Below, in pieces: positions 1-11,563 of a stretch of 64,000 nucleotides of DNA. Below the pieces are notes generated by a model. The model did no database searches. It had not been told where the DNA came from and saw only the letters and a program-made list of their open reading frames with translations. Source of the DNA: Purshia tridentata (taxonomy: Eukaryota > Streptophyta > Magnoliopsida > Rosales > Rosaceae). How positions within the stretch are numbered: position 1 is the first letter of the stretch; each line of letters opens with the position of its first letter. A program made the position numbers and the translations under genes. The stretch spans positions 1-64,000 of the forward strand of contig QANT01003481.1 in assembly GCA_003254885.1 (NCBI GenBank), in the 5' to 3' direction.

Positions 1-59
1 ATTTTAAAAATTTCAGGGTTAATTTAGTAAATAGAGAAAAAGCAATAAATACTTTTCCA

Positions 60-232
60 AGAGGGGGGAAACTAAAACCCAAGCTCTAGCAAGGGTTTCA
101 TTTTCCCCCCAATAAGGGAAATCATTTTCCTTGGGCCAGAAAATCATTTTCCTTCCATGTACTTACCAAACAATGGAATGGAATTGATTTTCCATTACTA
201 AACCTCTAAAACTTGAACTAAACGGGCCCTTA
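60..232. mobile_element. Probable end of a Tourist-like MITE
   Basis: The stretch ends with AACGGGCCCTTA, which read on the minus strand is TAAGGGCCCGTTTAGTTC. This resembles the GGGCCYGTTTGG-type terminus of Tourist/PIF-Harbinger MITEs, with TTA as a possible target site. It lies exactly at the left edge of the duplicated segment that starts near 235 and has no counterpart beside the right copy (around 8440), which supports an insertion. The other terminus is not identified and may lie outside the window. Confidence 0.35.
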
Positions 233-1093
233 ATGTTATTGAGAGTGAAGCAGGGCTAATTACTTTAATTTCAATTGCATCCAATTAATAAATGGCACGT
301 GTAATATTTATATTTTTTTCTTAAGGAACAAGCCATCTAAATATTATAATATTATAAAGAACGTGAATTTCATTTCTTAATTATAAACTTCTCCTTCACG
401 TACATTTTTTCATTGAGCTTCAATGCCTGCATGTACTGAGCTATTCTTTTGGCTAGCTAGCTTCTTACAAGCTACAAAATATGGGCGACTACGACTAGAT
501 TGCCATGATATCAGCAGTTAATGGAGTATGGAACTCTTGGCCTTTCATTCATTCCCCAAACACAATATCAAAGTAATGACGAAGTGATATATATAATATA
601 TTTCAAACCAAAAATATATAAAAAGATGTCTAGCTTAAACTTAGGGTTTAGATCTTAATTTGCCTATTTTTTCTATAATGATAGTGATTACGAATATATA
701 TGGAGGAAAAAGGTTTATATATTGAAGTTCTAATTTATAAAAGATAGATTTAGATGGATCTCCGTCCCTAGCACCAAACTCATCGATCGCCAATTCTACC
801 ACCAAGAAATTAGTTAGCCCTATATATACGTGCCCAAATGAAGATTAATACTAGCACCATATATACGTAGAGAGTAATTAATAGTAGTTTTCTCCATAAT
901 GAAAAATAGATGTCATGTATATACATAGTATGTGTTTTGAAGTAATATGAGAAGCCTTGGAAGTCTTATGTTTTGTTTCAGTGGATAATATATTTGCATG
1001 AAAGGAATTTTCTTTCCAGTAAATTATTCATTCCCCTAATCTCCTTGTTCTTTGGAACTCACATCATTTCAAAATAAAATATAAGATTAATAC

Positions 1094-1275
1094 TTTTTTT
1101 TTTTGACCAAGTGGAAAAGGATTTCATTAAAAAACCAAACCAGGAAAAAAGTTCCAACACTACAACCAACCAAACAAACGAATACAACTGAAACAAAGCA
1201 AGAGTGCAAACTGACAAATGCACAGACTAATCAAAAGGAAGCCCATCTGCTAATTAACACACCAAGATTGAAACT
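1094..1275 (-). mobile_element. 5'-truncated LINE (L1-type) 3' end
   Basis: On the minus strand this reads ...TTTTTTAATGAAATCC TTTTCCACTTGGTC followed by a run of A (poly-T at 1094-1104 on the plus strand), the usual 3' end of plant L1-type LINEs. The segment is missing at the equivalent place in copy B (about 9612-9630), so it arrived after the duplication or was lost from B. Only the non-coding tail is present. The left-hand limit of the insertion is inferred from where the A/B similarity resumes. Confidence 0.5.
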
Positions 1276-2111
1276 TTCTTCAATTGTAGAGAATATGTTT
1301 TAATAATTTCTTAGGAAAGCCAAAACTTAATTTTCCAGGGATTTATGAAAATATTTTGTGGAAAAAATATATATCCGGATGTACGTTCTTCCCATGTTTT
1401 CTAGCTTTAATTATAGGACATAATTGGATCCAAAAATTAAAAAAATCATAGGACATTATTTTTGAAGATGAGCATATTAAAATTTTTAGCTAACATTGTT
1501 CATTGTTAGAGTCTTGGAAATCATAAATTTATGCCACAGAACAAAAATCAGATTAAAAGTCAAATAATACCAAAAACAAGTAAATTAATAAACCGAGTCC
1601 TTAACGACATCCTTCTAATGTACACCAAAACATCCAATTTTTCAGTTTTCATATATCATATTCAACTTGACCATAAGCTCTACATAAACATGGGTTTGCT
1701 AAAATTTTGGGGTTAGTTAACCGGTGAAGATGGGTTGGATGATAGATTAAAATTATGGTTGGATCTAAAATTCATTCCCTCCAATATATAAATTAATTTA
1801 AAATTCCCTGTCATTTACATTCTTATTGTCAATGCTGAATGTAATTAAATTAAATAAACGAAGATTAAGAAGTAATCCTACTTACTGTCCAACATGTAGA
1901 TTCGGACCCACCAAATCTAACTTGCCGTATACTGCAGTCATTGTAAATACAAGACCCTCATTTCAAGGAGATATACACGTACGTAACTAAACTTTTAAGT
2001 ACAAGATTTCAATTTGTCCTTGGGTGGGAGTGAAAAGGGTTCGTTGATGTTGCCGTTAATGGTGGTTGTAGACGGTTGACTATCGATCACAATTACATAC
2101 GTCATATACTT

Positions 2112-2225
2112 TTAAATAGAGAATTAAAAAATAAACGGTTTGAATCATTAAAATATTATACGAAGTGCGTTTTATAAGAGATTTCACAAATAAAATTATT
2201 TATGAAATCTCACACTTGAAGAGGC
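2112..2225 (-). mobile_element. Fragment related to the foldback MITE at 27536-27893
   Basis: Read on the minus strand, this piece shares TATAATATTT, GATTCAAAC and TTTATTTTTTA in order with the left end of the 27.5 kb foldback, and on the plus strand it carries ATCTCACACTTGAAG, which is also at the right end of that element. It is private to copy A of the duplication. Called by eye only. Confidence 0.35.
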
Positions 2226-2256
2226 CTATATATATGTATGTATCATATCTATATAA

Positions 2257-2859
2257 GGTGTGCATAGTTCAAAAAATAGAACCACAAAAGTATAACCATA
2301 TCCAAACCAACATTTTCGAAATGGCCAATCCAAGAACCAAAACCAAACCAAGCCTAGCCCATACCCCATATCCCACATCCCATATCCTATACCCCCTATC
2401 TCATATACTCATATACCCTATACTAATATACTTTATACTAATTACCTATACTATATAAAGTTATAAACTGTGAGTTTTGATCTTTTATGGAAGCCCAGTA
2501 CAGGCTGGGTGCAGGAAACCCACCACAACCATAAGATTCCACGAATATTGAAGAATTTTGTGGTTGTGGTGGTTTCTCGTACCTAGCCTGCATTGGGCTT
2601 TTGCGTGGGAGAATTTCCCTACGTTTAAAGTATATAAACTATAATAAATATATACAAATACATATAAATTATAATAGGAAATTTGGTTTACTATGTAATA
2701 GGTATTAATATCATATATAAACCAGTTAATATATATTATAAGTGGTGGTTCGGTTTGGTTTGTAATTAGATACAAACATAAAACAAAAAAACCTAAACCA
2801 AATCAATTCGGTTGGTTTGGTTTGGTTCAAAACTCGATTTTTTGGTATTTTTGCACACC
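2257..2859. mobile_element. Possible hAT-like non-autonomous element
   Basis: It is bounded by GGTGTGCA on the left and TGCACACC on the right, a terminal inverted repeat often seen in plant hAT-type MITEs. It has internal runs rich in GGTTTGGTTTGG and CCATATCC. The region is absent from copy B, where unrelated sequence (about 10896-11095) occupies the place. I see no target-site duplication, so the boundaries are uncertain. Confidence 0.35.
2491..2600. repeat. Long imperfect hairpin (about 50-bp stem)
   Basis: Left arm 2491-2540 and right arm 2551-2600 are inverted copies with roughly 8-10 mismatches and one or two bulges. Shared blocks include AAGCCCA, CAGGCT and CCACCACAACCA. The loop is about 10 nt. 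Size and pairing are in the range of a miRNA precursor or a small foldback transposon. It sits inside the hAT-like insertion. Neither arm matches a conserved plant miRNA that I recognise. Confidence 0.6.
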
Positions 2860-5276
2860 CGACTACATCAAATGTTTACAAGTAATTAAATGTAGGGAAA
2901 CTCCCATTTCAGTTTTTTAATTTCACTTTTTACATACTAAAATCTTATAGTTTTTAAAATTCTAACTAAACTCCTATATATGTACACAAATTCTGTTTCA
3001 CGAATTTTATGCGTTGAGCGCTTAATAATTCATTTTTGTTTTTCCCTCGAACACTTTGCGCTGGTTTGTCGGTTTTATGTTATGTTGTGACTCTAAAATT
3101 TTGAACGATTCATGCTAAAAATGAGTCTTGGTGATTATTTTAAGCCCTTGATCTTGATGAGTTTTGTGTATCAACTCTATCAATGAATTTCAATCGTCGA
3201 TGCGTGTGTAAATATCAGTCATTAGCATTATTATACCATAAAATATTTGCCTTTTCTTTTTAGATTGAGGCATGATGTAGGAAGATGCAAATTATCCCAA
3301 CTTTTGTTCCCAATTGGATTATAAAAATAAAAAATTAAAAAAAAAACTAAGAGATAAAAAGAAAAACCATGATAAATGAATTGCTATCACGTAAATTGAA
3401 CAATTAAAATTAAAAAAATAAAGCCAATAATCTAAGTATTTTCCATTGATGTAAAACTAGTGGTCTCAATTCGAAGAATTAATGGTAAATTTTTCCTTTT
3501 GAACAAAGTTTTTATCCATCTATTTTTGCTTATTTTTCTTTTAGCCTGAAACAGTTGATGTGAATTAAAGTAGCCGTAAATTTGGCTACTTAAGCCAATT
3601 GATCACATGGTTATCATCATCTTGGTGAGAAACAAGAGAAATCCAAATTGAAAGTATTATAATTTTGTAATTGAGGCACCACATCCACATGGGTATCACT
3701 TTCAGAGAGAAATTTAAAAAGAAATTATGTTTGAAGGTGGGAAAGAAAACCGAAACACCATAATGGAAATGGATGAAGTTCTGGAATGAGAAAACTACAA
3801 ACTACAAAGCTCCAAAAATGCACATATTAATTAATTAAATCGTTTACCCCGTCCTTCTGGACAAAATTTTATCCTTCTATGCAACATTAATTAAAACGGT
3901 CATGACTTTAGTATATTCATCCCTTCATATTTAAAGGGATACTTCCAATTTAACTTTACTCTTGTTCATGGTTAAGAATGATATATATATCTTTGAAAAT
4001 TGTTGAAGAATAAAATGGTTTAAGGTCCAAACAACCCAATTAGAATTTGTTATTAAGGGTTTAAAATCATGAGAAAGTCCATCAAACCAATAAACAAAAC
4101 CACCAAACTACGCCACGTCACTCCCATATATGCTTCTAATTGTACGCAATTACCTATAGTTCACATGTTGGAGAAATTCTTCCATGAAGCATGTTCGACG
4201 CAACCTCCTATCGCATTAGCGTGGGACACATAATATTGTGAAAAGAGACCACGTAGAGCATGCCCCATACAAGACTTAGCTCACACATTGATACCAGCTA
4301 TCTAACCTCGTGCAAGTGGATCTAAGTGATTAGTTTGACTATACCAATTTAGATACTCTGCTAATTCCTTATGTGTTAATATTATACTAATAAATTAAAA
4401 CGGTGTTATTTTACAAAGTAAGCCTATATATTATCAGAATCGTTTACTTTTTAGATCACCATTTAAAAATCATGTCTGCAAATAATATATTGATCACACT
4501 AATATATTGATTGCTTACTTAGTTACTTGCAGATGGTTCATTATACTCTAAAGGTGTGGCTGTAATAAAACTGCTTGGGCCTTGCTTATGTTTTATGGGC
4601 TGATCTCCCTCTGCCCAATTTCTCACTCTTTACCCCCGGCGTGCTCTTTTCTTTTTGTGAATTTTTTTCTACTTTCTTTATACCCACACTCGTGGGCTCT
4701 TCATATTATGTAAAAGTAGATATTTTGAATCTTCTTAAAAAGAAGATAGAAGACTAATCTTCAAGGAAGAATTTATTCAATTGTATGATTTATTTACTAT
4801 ATAATTTGAACCCAGAATCTATCATCGGTCTTTTCACTTCTCAACTTGATTTAGAACTCATGTCATGGCCAAAAAAAAACATTAGAACTCATGTCATGGG
4901 CATTCAATCAATCGCAAAAATTATAACAAAAGGCCCAATGAATTGGGATTTTCTTATTGGGTTTGAACATAGCTTAGGATGAGAGGATGAGATCATACAA
5001 TTAAGACAAAAATCTGGAAAAAAATGGTATCTCAACTACACATTAGGGAATGGGTATCCATACCCATTCAAAACTTGGCAACCAAATCTTATAATATCTG
5101 CACTTGAAATAGTTTCTAAACTTGACATACAAAAATAGTAAGCCAACTTAAGCATGGAAGGCAGTTACTAATTGACGTTGCTAAAATCAAAGAATAAAAT
5201 CTTTTGCCCCGTTTAAGGTAACTTTAAAAGCAACTTATTAGAAAAAAGAGCTAAATTCTCCTTTAAACCATCGATC

Positions 5277-5284
5277 TATATAAA
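5277..5284 (+). promoter_or_regulatory. TATA box of the cysteine-rich peptide gene
   Basis: TATATAAA lies 57 bp before the ATG at 5341, a normal spacing for a plant gene with a short leader. Confidence 0.6.
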
Positions 5285-5340
5285 TGAATCACTCTCCGTT
5301 AGAGCTATTGATCTTTTATCTGTGAAGGGCAAGAGGAAGA

Positions 5341-5869
5341 ATGGGATTGCGAAAATTTCTTATACTCTTTTTAGTTGCCATGGCAATGACTGCCCTTTTA
5401 GTTCGTGCTGGTAGTTCTCTCTCTACTTTTTTTTGTTTGTTTTGGTGATACAGAAATTATTATTCGAAAATTGCATTTTTGAGTTACATCACAAAGATAA
5501 CTCTGTCTTTTAGTCTCAACTATTATATTGCAATATCTAAATGCGACATTATTAATTACAATATAAGTATCAAAATCACATTCATAAAATTTGAACTTGA
5601 AAACTATTCTAACAATTTGAGACTAGTGTCATGTGGTATAGCTGATTCATACTGAAAAAGTTACATGGTAGATTACTAACACTCAGCACTGATATTTGAA
5701 TGTAGATGGTGAGCAAGTGAAGGCAGCAGCAGTCGATCCTTTTTGCTATGAAGTCTGCTCACCCACGTTTGGAACCCTCGAATGTATACAATACTGTGCT
5801 AGGAGGAGTTACAATAACGGAGTGTGCACACCAGTACAAGGGGAGACACTTTGTTGTTGTAGCCCTTAA
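5341..5869 (+). CDS. Secreted defensin-like cysteine-rich peptide, two exons
   Basis: Exon 1 is 5341-5410 and exon 2 is 5706-5869, joined by a GT-AG phase-1 intron (295 bp). The product has 77 residues. Residues 1-23 are a clear signal peptide: a short basic start (MGLRKF), a hydrophobic run and a small-residue end (LVRAG). The mature part carries eight cysteines spaced C-x3-C-x8-C-x3-C-x9-C-x8-C-C-C and ends CCCSP. The intron right after the signal peptide is typical of plant defensin-like (DEFL/LCR) genes. The pattern is not that of a classical defensin, which ends C-x-C; the two C-x3-C pairs recall alpha-hairpinins. Such peptides are antimicrobial or signalling ligands, and which applies here cannot be told from the sequence. 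It lies between the two copies of the large duplication. A TATA box sits 57 bp upstream. The gene structure is firm; the family name is an inference. Confidence 0.75.
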
Positions 5870-6269
5870 ATCAGGTGCTACACAAATTATTATCTTTTTC
5901 AGAAAATAAAACTAAACACATTAATGTAATGCTTTACGGCTTATATATATGTGTGTATTCAACTTGCTTAAGTATGCAATAATAAACTCAATTTCTGCAA
6001 ATTGATTATTGTCTTACAGTTATCTTTGCAATTTATTCATCTAATGTTGTCCAGATCTTAAATATAAACAAAAAGAAAGCACTAAATATGATTTCTCTAG
6101 AACAGTACTAGATATGATGTTTTTATTTGAGTTGGGTTATATAAGTAAGGTATTTTGGAATTTGTGGAGACAAATCAAAGTGATTGATGTGAACTGTTGA
6201 CAAATATTGGCTAATTAATCTTATTTAATAAATCAAGATCAGACGTACAAACACATAATTATTAGCGGC

Positions 6270-8045
6270 TTAAAAGTTGACAATGGACCGGTAAGTTTGA
6301 CCAGGTTGCCAGCCGACCGGAATTACACTATTAGCAACAAGGGTTTGACCGGAACCTGCATTGAGCTTAATAGAGAATGGAGCCTGCAAGGCTGAACCGG
6401 AGTCAAGTTTCCAAACCGCACCCCAGGACTCCTGCATGTTAAGCCATGAACCCGAGTCACCCGAACCCTGTTTGAGTTGAACCGCAGTTAGGTCACCTGG
6501 TCCATCTTCATATTCTACTAGAGTAGCAAAATAGTTGGGGTTGGAACCCGAGTCCACGCGGAAGGCTATCGTCACACCAGGATAGCTGCAGTCCACTCTG
6601 TTGGCCAAGTTTAATGTCATTATTAATTAAGAAGGACCTTATTAGTAAATGACAAATGAAATGTTGACAAAATTATATGCTCTGATAATAAATAAATTCA
6701 GGATTAATTTAATACCACCGATTAATGATAATAGTAATACTAAGATAGGATTAAGGTCAAAACATTTGAAATATAGAGAGCTATAGTTTCATAGTCTTCA
6801 TTTCCTCCGGAAACGTTATAGAATGACTGATTTTAATGAGGTTCTTACAATTTTTATTTTTATTTTTTAAACTTAACAATTTTTACTTTTTTGGAATGTG
6901 AAATGACCGTGTTATTCAAAAAATTAAGATTATCATCGAAATTGCATATATATATATATATATGATATTCAATTCGAAAATGGTTCAAATATTAGAATTG
7001 TTAATTGTTTGGAACAAATGTCAAAATGATCCAAAGGCTATGAAGCTCCCAAAACTATAAGCCTACCAAACGAATAGAGGTTTGTTAGTTTGTCATGTTA
7101 CACAATTAAACTCAATTTGTATTACTCATTCAACTGAACACTTATTTTATTATTAATTTAAATTAACAATTTAATAACATGGTATATCAAACTGTGTATA
7201 AATATGTACCTCCTATGCTGAATCTGCAAGACTCCAGCGTTACGTAACTGATCTTCGTGGCCAGAAATGGCCATGGCTCCAAAGGCAGTGCCACTCAAAT
7301 CAAAATGAACAGCCTCTGAAGCACATGGACCTCCAGGGCACTCATCAGTTATAACCACCGTGGCCGGATTTCCTGAGCAAGCAGCGTTTTCTGTGCACTT
7401 CACCTGAAATTAATTCAGACCACCCCATAAATTAATTAATTGCTTCATTCTTATAATTTAATTCGTTCTAAATAATAAATTTAGGACTAAAAAAAATAAA
7501 GTTCCAATATTTGCATCCATTAATATATATGCATGCCACTATAATAGATGATCACCTGATAACAAGCTCCACATCCTTTGCCTGAATTGAATAAAGAAGG
7601 GCCTCCAGCAGACACCATTGAAGAGAATGGGGGTTGTGCTACAGTACTACCATAGCCACATGCCCCTCCTACACCACGCATTTGATATAAATATATGAAA
7701 AATTTTATATTTGGAAATTTATATTTGCGGATTTGAGTAAGCGTTTAAATGCTCATTATTGAGCATTCAAACGCTCATTCACATCCGCAAATACGGATAT
7801 ATACACATATATGAAACGACATATATAAATCTATATATTCTTTACATACCATCAGTGCCGGCACCATCGGGGCTTCCATACCATGTTGCACCTGCGGGTG
7901 CCCAGTCGGAGTCAGATTGAAGCCTTGAGACATTAATAAAGAGTTTGGGGTTGAAGCAAGAAGTAGGGTTTAGGTTTAGAAGAATAGAAAACAAAGTTAC
8001 AAGAGTAAAGAGAGACAATGAATGTTGAAGAGCAAGATTGGCCAT
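6270..8045 (-). CDS. EXPB: Beta-expansin, four exons
   Basis: Exons in order of reading: 8045-7850, 7668-7556, 7403-7210, 6597-6270, all GT-AG, giving 276 residues, normal for the family. Residues 1-30 form a signal peptide, so the protein is secreted to the cell wall, where expansins loosen the cellulose/matrix network without hydrolysis during growth. The N-terminal double-psi beta-barrel (GH45-like, about 50-167) has [20 protein letters not shown], the paired cysteines ([12 protein letters not shown]) and the HFD motif at residues 136-138 followed by [10 protein letters not shown]. The C-terminal carbohydrate-binding domain (CBM63, about 180-275) has [11 protein letters not shown] and the aromatic residues [12 protein letters not shown]. 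The form of the HFD region and the wording of both domains place it among beta- rather than alpha-expansins. A TATA box lies about 90 bp upstream of the ATG. The sequence upstream is copy B of the large duplication, so a tandem paralog is expected outside the left edge. Confidence 0.95.
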
Positions 8046-8133
8046 AATCACAGGGTGCGTACTGCTAAAATTTAAATTAGAAAACCTAAAGAAGTGAAGT
8101 GTTGGCTTATTTGAATGAATGAATTGCAGCTGG

Positions 8134-8142
8134 TATTTATAG
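8134..8142 (-). promoter_or_regulatory. TATA box of the beta-expansin
   Basis: CTATAAATA on the minus strand, about 90 bp upstream of the expansin ATG at 8045. Confidence 0.65.
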
Positions 8143-8504
8143 AGGAGTAGGGCCTCTTCTTCTTTTTTCCTTTTTGTGTTCTCTTTTAACCTCCAATAAT
8201 TCTTCTCTCAATATTCCTTAAAATTGAAATCTCAGCCATTTAATTCCATTTATACAGAATCCAAACTGATCGATCTTATACTTCTCAACTTAAAACTTTA
8301 AATTTTGGGGAAAAAAAAAAATAAAGTTAAACTAGAAGAACTAATTGTTGATATCTATTTAAATGACGCTTGACTGAATGAGATTTGGGAAGAATGAGAC
8401 AAAAATGAGAGCGAGATCAAAGGGAGATAATCCCTTTAATTAAGTTGTTGAGAGTGAAGCAGGCCAGGGCTAATTACTTTCAATTGCATCCAATTAATAA
8501 ATGG

Positions 8505-8510
8505 CACGTG
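8505..8510. promoter_or_regulatory. G-box (CACGTG) kept in both duplicate copies
   Basis: CACGTG in the context AATGGCACGTGT lies about 460 bp upstream of the expansin ATG and is preserved at 296-301 in copy A. G-boxes bind bHLH and bZIP factors. Conservation may simply reflect recent duplication, so function is an inference. Confidence 0.35.
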
Positions 8511-9888
8511 TGATATATATATATATATATATATTTTCTCTTAAGGAGCAAGCCATCTAAATATTTTAATATAAAGAAAGTGAATTTCGTTTATTAATTA
8601 TAAACATCTCCTTCACGTATATTCTTCATTGAACTTCAATGCCTGTAGTGAGCTATTCTTTTGGCTAGCTTCTTACAACAAGCTACAAAATATGGGCGAC
8701 ATGAATTTCCCACATCGATCATATATTGCCATGATATCAGCACTTAATGGAGTATGGAACTCTTGGCCTTGCATGCAATATTCCCCAAATACAATATCAA
8801 AGTAATGATGAAGTGATATATATAATATATGTCAACCCAAAAATTATATAAAAAGATATGTCTAGCTTAAATTAGGGTTCATATCTTAATTCTCTTATGT
8901 TTTCTATAATGATCATAGAACGTTTTCGAGGGTTTGAAAAAATAAGTGATCACGAATATATATGGAGGAAAAAGCTAGGTCTATATATATATATATATTG
9001 AAGTTCTAATTAGGAAAAGATAGATTTACCTCTCTGGCCCTAGCTAGCACCAAACTGAAACATCGCCTTCTACCACCAAGATATTAATTAGCCCTATATA
9101 TACGTGCTTAAAAAAAAACAGAGAAAAAATTTCTCACAAAACTTTGTTTTGATTTATGACTTGGAATATCGATCATATATCTTACCACAAATTATGTGCT
9201 CCATAGTCATATTTATGAGTAATATGTGTGACAAGATAGGTAAGCTAGCCATCACGTCGCAAAATTTAGAAGGGAAAAAAATGTGTAAGTGGAGAGTAAT
9301 AATAGTAGTTTTCAATAAAAAAAATATTAAAAATGGCAATGCTACAACTGCATGTTATTATGCAATTTTTTTCTCCATAATGAAAAGTTGATGATGTCAT
9401 GTATATACATAGTATGTGTTCTGATGAAGTAATATGATCGAGAAGCCTTAGAAGTCTTCCTTTCATTGCTTTTTATGCATTTAGTGATTATGTTTGTTTC
9501 AGTGGATATTATTTGCATGAAAGGAATTTCCTTTCCAGGAAATTATTCATTCCCCTAATCTCCTTGTTCTTAATTTGGAACTCACATCGATCATTTCAAA
9601 ATAAAATATAAGATTGATATGTTTCTTTAAATGTAGAGATTGTTTTAATAATTTCTTAGCTAGGAAAACCAAAACTTAATTTTCATAGATCCAAGAAAAT
9701 ATTTTGTAGAAAAAATATATATCCGGAATGTACTTCCCACGTTTTCCAGCTTTAATTATATAGCCATAATTGGATCAAAACAAAAATCATAGGACATTAC
9801 TTTTGAAGATGAGTATATTAAAAATTAAAAATTTAGCTAAATTTTAGCTAACATTGTTCATTATTGTTGGAGTCTTGGAAATCATAAA

Positions 9889-10226
9889 GAAAAACGTACA
9901 CTTCCCTCGGTCCCAACTCCACAGTCCCCTTTGACAAGGCATCGATATGATGCTGGTATGGTGTCAACACACAAAATTCCAACAGGCTGCAGAAAATGTT
10001 AGTGCCCTGCCAATCATAAATATGCTTCAAAGAAATCTCATTACCTTCCCATTGAAAAAATTTAAGCATCTATCTCAAACTCAATTAGCAATTGGAAAAT
10101 TGAATAGCCCAAGACACTATACAAGATTATAATATTTCAATATTAAACAACACTCTACATTATCACATTTGTGTGATTATATGAGTGTGCTTACTTTCCT
10201 CTACTATATAATCAGGTAGTAGGCTA
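9889..10226. other. Unidentified insertion private to copy B
   Basis: Copy A runs straight from GGAAATCATAAA to GAACAAAAATCAG (about 1515-1545), whereas copy B has about 338 extra bases between these anchors. A minus-strand reading frame of 73 codons starts near 10069 and runs through most of the block and into older sequence. It resembles no protein I recognise. No terminal repeats were seen. It could be a transposon fragment or a captured gene piece. Confidence 0.5.
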
Positions 10227-10633
10227 GAACAAAAATCAGATTAAAAGTCAAATAATAGTATAATACCAAAAACAAGTAAATAAACCAAGTCATTAATTAA
10301 CGAGATCTTCTAATTAATAGAACAATACATTCAATTTTTTTGATTTCATATATCATAATCAACTTGACCATTGAATAAATCTAGTTATCTATTCTAAAAC
10401 CAATTAATAAAAAAAAAAGTAGTCCAAATCTTTATAAACCACTAGTAAGACCCTCACATTTCAATGTAAAATTTCTTTCAACAACCATAAAATCTGCATC
10501 AAAGTGGGATTACTAAAATTTTGCGCTTAGTTCTAAAATTCATTCCCTCCAATATATAAATTAATTTAAAATTCCCTGTCATTTACATTCTTAATTAAAT
10601 TAAATAAAATAAGATTAAGAAGTAATCCTACTT

Positions 10634-10699
10634 ACTTTGTGGGAAAATGTTTTGCTCACCACTGGCTTTTGGTGGTGAGCAAAATAGCTCTCTACTTTG
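10634..10699. mobile_element. Tiny foldback insertion
   Basis: A near-perfect hairpin GTTTTGCTCACCAC / GTGGTGAGCAAAAT with a loop of about 9 nt is bracketed by a repeated TACTTTGTGGG on each side and is missing at the equivalent place in copy A (about 1880). A relative is found near 19361-19421 (TTTTGCTCACCG ... CAAAATAGCACTCTACTT). The size suggests a remnant of a very small MITE. Confidence 0.5.
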
Positions 10700-11144
10700 T
10701 GGGTCCAACATGTCGATTCGGTTCAGTCATTGTAAATACAAAGACCCTCATTTCAAGGAGATATCCACATACGTAATAAACCTCTAGGTACAAATTTCAG
10801 TTTTTACTTGAGTGAGAGTGAAAGGTGTTCGTTGATGTTGCCGTTAATGGTGGTTGTCTTGACTATCGATCACAATTAGACACGTCATATACTCTGATAT
10901 CGCACGGTTGGAAATACGGCCATTTCTCCACGGGCGTGTACACATTGTTCAAATGTTCTTGGCGAAAGTTGTGTAATTTATTCTTATAATTCCCATTTTT
11001 CACAATCTATTAGCTTTGTTTTGTCAACCAGTAATGCTAGATAGATTATATTTATATATATGTAAATTTTTTACTTTGTGTCGTATCTGTATTATATGTT
11101 TACAAGTAATTAAATATAGAAAAACTTCTAGTTATTTAATTTTA

Positions 11145-11346
11145 TAACGATGCTACACTTACCATATTTTTATACCATAATTTTATACTATTTTATGTGG
11201 CAATCTATGTGGCATTTATACATTGGATACTAAAAAAATAAAAATAAAAACCATAAAAATAAGGAAATACCCTGCCAGTACAATAATGACACGTAAGATG
11301 GTATAACACATATAGTATAAAAATATGGTAAGAATAGCATTATTGT
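11145..11346. mobile_element. MITE, 8-bp target duplication (family 1, copy 1)
   Basis: The element has inverted ends built on ATGCTAYNCTTACCATATTT and is flanked by TAATTTTA at 11137-11144 and 11347-11354. The paralogous place in copy A (about 2918-2925, TAATTTCA) is empty, which shows it inserted in copy B after the duplication. Eight-base target duplications fit the hAT superfamily. A close relative is at 47123-47289 and a more distant one at 48305-48475. No coding capacity. Confidence 0.8.
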
Positions 11347-11563
11347 TAATTTTACTTTATACAGACTAAAGTCTTATGACATTTAAAATGCTAATTAAAC
11401 TCTTATAAATATACAACTACAAATTTTTTTTTTTCACGGATTCTAACTGCCGAGTGCTTGGTAGTTCATTTTTGTTTCTCCTTCAAGCTTTTTACGCTAG
11501 TTTGTGGGCTTTGTGTTATGTTTTAACTCTGTATTTTTAAGCGGAGCTCAAAATATCAAAATT

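Larger units (their letters stand above)
235..4333. repeat. Left copy (A) of a large duplicated segment
   Basis: Colinear with 8443-13330 in the same orientation. Matching anchors include GAGAGTGAAGCAGG (241 and 8450), the block from 3440 (matching 12525), and GTGGATCTAAGTGAT at the right end (near 4316 and 13310). The copies differ by scattered substitutions and by insertions private to each. No convincing gene is seen inside. Because copy B is the upstream DNA of the beta-expansin, copy A probably was the upstream DNA of a paralogous expansin lying left of position 1. A G-box CACGTG at 296-301 is conserved in copy B. Confidence 0.85.

Noticed and set aside
9848-10069. 73-codon minus-strand frame
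   Set aside because: It crosses the edge of the copy-B insertion into ordinary duplicated spacer, so it is not an intact gene. Kept only as part of the unknown insertion.
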